DNA from: Clostridioides sp.
Lineage (GTDB): Bacteria > Bacillota > Clostridia > Peptostreptococcales > Peptostreptococcaceae
Reading direction: 5' to 3'
DNA length: 8,784 nt
Assembly (NCBI GenBank): GCA_031272305.1
Contig: JAISUA010000239.1
Location: 1-8,784 of the forward strand
Both the position numbers and the translations under genes were made by a program. This document shows, one piece after another, positions 5,994 to 8,784 of the stretch; position 1 is the first letter of the stretch, and the number at the start of each line of letters is the position of its first letter. The notes under the pieces were generated by a model. The model worked only from the letters and a program-made list of their open reading frames with translations. It did no database searches and was not told the DNA's origin.

Positions 5994-7234
5994 TTAATAA
6001 GTTGAGAGAAAATTTAAAAATAAAAATAGTATCACTTATTGCAGCTATTGTAATATGGCTTTATGTTATAGTTGAGGTAGATCCTGTTGAGAAAATAAAG
6101 TTCGAAGATGTTCCTGTGACTATAAGCAATATGAGTGAAATAAACGAGTTAGGTCTTATAGTATATCCTGAGAACGAGTTAAAAGCAGATGTAGTGCTAT
6201 CAGGTGAAATGTCAAAATTAAAAAAAATAACAAAAGAAAATATTTTGATATATGGAGAGGTTTCAAGCTCTGGAAGTAGCAACAAACCCGTAGAAGGCCA
6301 AAATGAAATAAAATTGAGAATAAATACACCTGAAAATATAAATACATCTTTTAAGAGTAGTATACTTATAGTTAAACTAGAAAAAAAGATAACAGAATCA
6401 AAACCAGTTAAAACTATAATAGAAGGTGCAGATAAATCTTCAGTTTTAACTACAAAATTAGAAAAAGAAAAAGTATCAATAACTGGACCAAGAAGTCAAG
6501 TTGATAAAGTTGAGTATTTAGCGGCACATTTCAAAATTGATAACAAAAAAATCGATAAATTCGATCAAACAATAGAGCTTATTCCTACAGATGCAAATGG
6601 AGAAAGTGTTTCAGATGTCAAATTAACTCAAAGATACATAAATCTCGAAGCAAATGTAGAATACAAGAAGAGGGTAAAAGTCATTCCTAATATTGTCGAT
6701 GGCGATGAAGAAGCAGATGCAAACAATTTTGATTTGAACGTAGGAGAAATAGAAATAGTAGGGAAAAAAGAACTTATTGATTCTATTGAATTTGTAAAAA
6801 CATCTAAAGTAAATATAGCTGATATTGGAGAAAATGGAGTAGAGGCTACTATTGTGTTGCCACAGAATATTACATCAGAAACAAAAAAAGTAACGATTAA
6901 GAGAAAAGAAGTAGGCATTCTTATTAGTAAATCATTTACTTATCAAGCAAGTGAAGTTAAGTTTGAAGGAAGTTATGGCGATATAAGTGCTGATACAGCA
7001 ACGATAGCAGATGATGTTGATTTCAAAGTGAACATTGAGTATGATTCAAAAATAGGGAACATAAATAAATCAGATATTATTTTATATATAAATTTAAGTC
7101 AAAATTCTTCATTGTCTCCAAATACTGCATTGAATCAAAGTTCATCCAAAGTGGAATTATTTAGAATAAATACCAAAACAAAATTCGACGTAAATTCTAT
7201 CAAAATTTCGCCAGAATATGTTAGTGTAAAATAA
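5990..7234 (+). CDS. cdaR: CdaR, YbbR-domain regulator of CdaA
   Basis: A membrane-anchored extracellular protein that binds CdaA and modulates its cyclase activity in Bacillus, Listeria and relatives. ATG 5990 overlaps the cdaA stop by four bases and is preceded by AAAGGCGG (5973-5980). Residues 1-11 are basic, followed by one membrane helix at about 12-29 (VSLIAAIVIWLYVIV), and the rest is outside the cell. Four YbbR-type repeats can be outlined at about 36-131, 137-225, 227-305 and 308-413. Their hallmark, a strand followed by G and then V/I-x-x-V/I, is seen in VSITGPRSQVDKVEYL (162-177) and IEIVGKKELIDSIEFV (254-269). At 414 residues it is a normal family length. In many Firmicutes glmM follows; here a 412-bp gap and ptb follow instead. 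Which signal it senses is not visible. Confidence 0.93.
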   Translation: MINKLRENLKIKIVSLIAAIVIWLYVIVEVDPVEKIKFEDVPVTISNMSEINELGLIVYPENELKADVVLSGEMSKLKKITKENILIYGEVSSSGSSNKPVEGQNEIKLRINTPENINTSFKSSILIVKLEKKITESKPVKTIIEGADKSSVLTTKLEKEKVSITGPRSQVDKVEYLAAHFKIDNKKIDKFDQTIELIPTDANGESVSDVKLTQRYINLEANVEYKKRVKVIPNIVDGDEEADANNFDLNVGEIEIVGKKELIDSIEFVKTSKVNIADIGENGVEATIVLPQNITSETKKVTIKRKEVGILISKSFTYQASEVKFEGSYGDISADTATIADDVDFKVNIEYDSKIGNINKSDIILYINLSQNSSLSPNTALNQSSSKVELFRINTKTKFDVNSIKISPEYVSVK

Positions 7235-7646
7235 ACTTTTTGTATTTTTTACAAAAAAAATATTTTAAAGCTACAGATAAAAGATAAAAATTTATAATTT
7301 TTGTTTAATTATCTAGTATAAACACATTTAGAACTCGAAACAATTCTATTTATCACAATTTATGGCATATAAAACAAAATAATATTCAGAAATTTTTTAA
7401 ATAACTTTCTTATATCTAAAAGCTATGAAAAAGTATCGAATAATTGTATAATCAGAATTATAAAAGTAAAAAGGTAAAGTTAAATAATTTTTTTTAAAAA
7501 AAGAGAAATCGTTTTTTAGAATCACGTTAGTTATAAATTTGATCAGAAATCACATCTTATTGTCAACTATCTAAAAAATAATAAGATTAAGTTTATAACA
7601 TTTCCATGCAAAAAATTCATAAAATAATTATGTTGAGGTGTAACTA
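7235..7646. other. 412-bp AT-rich gap between cdaR and ptb
   Basis: No credible reading frame was found. Just after the cdaR stop, TTTTTGTA (7237-7244) and TACAAAAA (7250-7257) form an eight-pair AT-only stem. No T-run follows on the plus strand, so at most it is a weak terminator. A T8A7 tract lies at 7488-7502 and an isolated TATAAT at 7447-7452. The end of the gap holds a candidate ptb promoter. The length suggests that ptb is transcribed separately from cdaA-cdaR. Confidence 0.5.
7560..7587 (+). promoter_or_regulatory. Candidate ptb promoter framed by an inverted repeat
   Basis: TTGTCA (7560-7565; 5 of 6) is followed after 16 bases by TAAGAT (7582-7587; 4 of 6), giving a leader of about 50 nt. 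The perfect inverted repeat ATCTTATT (7554-7561) / AATAAGAT (7580-7587) overlaps both elements, as an operator might. I could not match it to a known Rex, CcpA or CodY consensus. Confidence 0.4.
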
Positions 7647-8555
7647 ATGAGAAATTTTGAAGAAGTAATTAAATTTGCTAAAGAAAGAGGACCTAAAACA
7701 ATATCTGTGGCATGTTGTCAAGATAAAGAGGTACTTCTTGCAGTAGATATGGCTACGAAATCTGGTATAGCAAACGCTATATTGGTTGGAGATATCGAAA
7801 AAACAAACGAAATAGCAAAAGATTTAAACATTGATTTAACAGGATATGAAATGATTGATGAAAAAGATCTAGCAGAAGCATCACTTAAAGCTGTTGAACT
7901 TGTTTCTTCAGGTAAAGCTGATATGGTTATGAAAGGTCTTGTAGATACTTCTATAATACTTAAAGCAGTTCTTAACAAAGAAGTTGGTCTTAGAACTGGA
8001 AAAGTATTAAGCCATGTTGCAGTGTTTGATATAGAAGGATATGATAGATTATTCTTTGTTACAGATTCAGCTATGTGTTTAGATCCTGATCTTCAAACTA
8101 AGAAAGAAATAATCGAAAATGCAGTAGGAGTTGCCCATTCTTTAGACCTATCAGAACCAAAAGTTGCTTGCTTATGTGCAAAAGAAAAAGTTAATCCAAA
8201 GATGCCAGACACAGTTGATGCAAAAGAACTTGAAGATATGTGTAAAAATGGTGAAATAAAAGATTGTGTAGTAGGAGGTCCTTTCGCTTTAGATAATGCT
8301 GTTTCTGAAGAAGCTGCAAAACATAAAGGAATGGTTCATCCAGTAGCAGGAAAAGCAGATATTCTTATTTGCCCTGATATAGAAGCAGGTAATATACTTT
8401 ATAAATCAATATCATATTTTGCAAAATCAAAAAGTGCAGGCGTTATAGTTGGTGCTAAAGCTCCAGTTATTCTTACTTCAAGAGCAGACAATGAAGATAC
8501 AAAATTGAATTCAATAGCTCTAGGTGTACTTATGGCTGCAAAACAATCAAAATAA
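7647..8555 (+). CDS. ptb: Phosphate butyryltransferase
   Basis: Converts butyryl-CoA and phosphate into butyryl phosphate and CoA in the cytoplasm, the first of two steps by which clostridia turn butyryl-CoA into butyrate with ATP formation. Related enzymes also accept branched-chain acyl-CoAs. The 302-residue protein is full length and belongs to the PTA/PTB fold. Characteristic stretches are ADMVMKGLVDTSIILKAVLN (89-108), LSHVAVFDIEGYDRLFFVTD (121-140), VVGGPFALDNAVS (208-220), GKADILICPDIEAGNILYKS (235-254) and AGVIVGAKAPVILTSRAD (264-281). These are typical of Ptb rather than the longer acetate enzyme Pta. ATG 7647 follows GAGGTG (7635-7640) with a six-base gap. The partner kinase gene begins 199 bp downstream, wider than the short gap common for this pair. 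Its stop codon lies in the first copy of a 37-bp tandem repeat. Confidence 0.95.
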   Translation: MRNFEEVIKFAKERGPKTISVACCQDKEVLLAVDMATKSGIANAILVGDIEKTNEIAKDLNIDLTGYEMIDEKDLAEASLKAVELVSSGKADMVMKGLVDTSIILKAVLNKEVGLRTGKVLSHVAVFDIEGYDRLFFVTDSAMCLDPDLQTKKEIIENAVGVAHSLDLSEPKVACLCAKEKVNPKMPDTVDAKELEDMCKNGEIKDCVVGGPFALDNAVSEEAAKHKGMVHPVAGKADILICPDIEAGNILYKSISYFAKSKSAGVIVGAKAPVILTSRADNEDTKLNSIALGVLMAAKQSK

Positions 8556-8678
8556 AAACTACAAGTCCATAATAAATATAAAGATACAAATAAAAACTAC
8601 AAGTCAATACAAATATAAAGATACAAATAAAAACTACAAGTCAATACAAATATAAAGATACAAATAAAAACTACAAGT
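8550..8678. repeat. 37-bp tandem repeat, 3 copies plus a partial, between ptb and buk
   Basis: Copies start at 8550 (38 bp, one extra base), 8588 and 8625 (identical, 37 bp), and a fourth begins at 8662 and diverges after about 17 bases. Each starts AAATAAAAACTACAAGT and continues AT-rich to AAAGATAC. The first copy includes the ptb stop codon (TAA 8553-8555), so the repeat grew from the 3' end of ptb. The copies are directly contiguous with no spacers, so this is not a CRISPR array. No stem of note is formed. Confidence 0.9.
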
Positions 8679-8687
8679 TGATATAAT
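8679..8687 (+). promoter_or_regulatory. Candidate extended -10 promoter for buk
   Basis: TGATATAAT is a perfect extended -10 element (TG, one base, TATAAT) and would start a transcript near 8694, about 60 nt before the buk ATG. No good -35 is seen at 17 bases (TACAAA). It sits exactly where the fourth 37-bp copy departs from the others, which read CAATACAAAT at this place. Confidence 0.4.
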
Positions 8688-8754
8688 AAAAAACAAATCG
8701 TATGAATAAAATAAAAATATATAAAAGGCTTTAAGTTGGGAGGAATTTAGAAAT

Positions 8755-8784
8755 ATGAGCAAGACATACAGAATTTTAACAATA
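8755..8784 (+). CDS. buk: Butyrate kinase, first ten codons only
   Basis: ATG 8755 follows a strong ribosome site, GGGAGGA (8738-8744), ten bases upstream. The ten visible residues, MSKTYRILTI, match the usual opening of butyrate kinases, where a first strand ending in the sequence xILxINPGSTSTK leads to the phosphate-binding loop of the acetokinase family. The rest is beyond the window. Position directly after ptb supports the call: Buk converts butyryl phosphate and ADP into butyrate and ATP. Identification rests mainly on context because only ten codons are present. Confidence 0.8.
   Translation, partial: MSKTYRILTI

Noticed and set aside
7235..7646. Cyclic di-AMP (ydaO-type) riboswitch or other structured leader before ptb
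   Set aside because: No conserved GC-containing stems or known core motifs were found; the gap is almost all A and T.
8550..8678. Possible CRISPR array after ptb
   Set aside because: The copies are contiguous with no variable spacers and no cas genes are present.

Overview
The window looks like part of a low-GC (about 30%, judged by eye) Firmicutes chromosome with Clostridia-type ribosome binding sites. The gene order cdaA, cdaR, ptb, buk is the one I remember from Clostridioides difficile, where glmM lies further downstream. Together with the butyrate genes, this makes a member of the Peptostreptococcaceae or a close relative the best guess. That placement is inference, not a database result.

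Layout: bases 1-1132 (minus strand) hold the first 377 codons of an APC-family amino acid permease that runs off the left edge. Bases 1133-2304 are a 1.17 kb divergent intergenic region without a credible gene but rich in repeats: an array of 95-bp hairpin units, a pair of 60-bp inverted repeats about 380 bp apart, a GC-richer hairpin, and three 35-bp tandem repeats just before the next gene. Bases 2305-5022 (plus) encode a P-type cation ATPase of the CtpE-like type, enlarged to 905 residues by several in-frame tandem repeats. Then come cdaA (diadenylate cyclase; best start TTG at 5145) and cdaR (its YbbR-domain membrane regulator), which overlap by four bases. A 412-bp AT-rich gap precedes ptb (phosphate butyryltransferase). 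After ptb come four copies of a 37-bp repeat, then the first ten codons of buk (butyrate kinase).

Functionally, cdaA and cdaR form a membrane module making and tuning cyclic di-AMP, a messenger that in Firmicutes controls potassium, osmolyte and cell-wall homeostasis. ptb and buk turn butyryl-CoA into butyrate with ATP formation. The ATPase and permease move ions and amino acids; a regulatory link to cyclic di-AMP is only a thought.

No wholly unknown gene system is visible. The most unusual aspect is the density of short tandem repeats, both between genes (periods 35, 37 and 95) and inside the ATPase gene (periods 15, 27, 36 and 45, all multiples of three). Second is the structured repeat family in the 1.3-2.1 kb region. 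Third are two promoter-like sites that change the reading of the genes: one argues for a shorter cdaA, the other suggests that buk can be transcribed apart from ptb.
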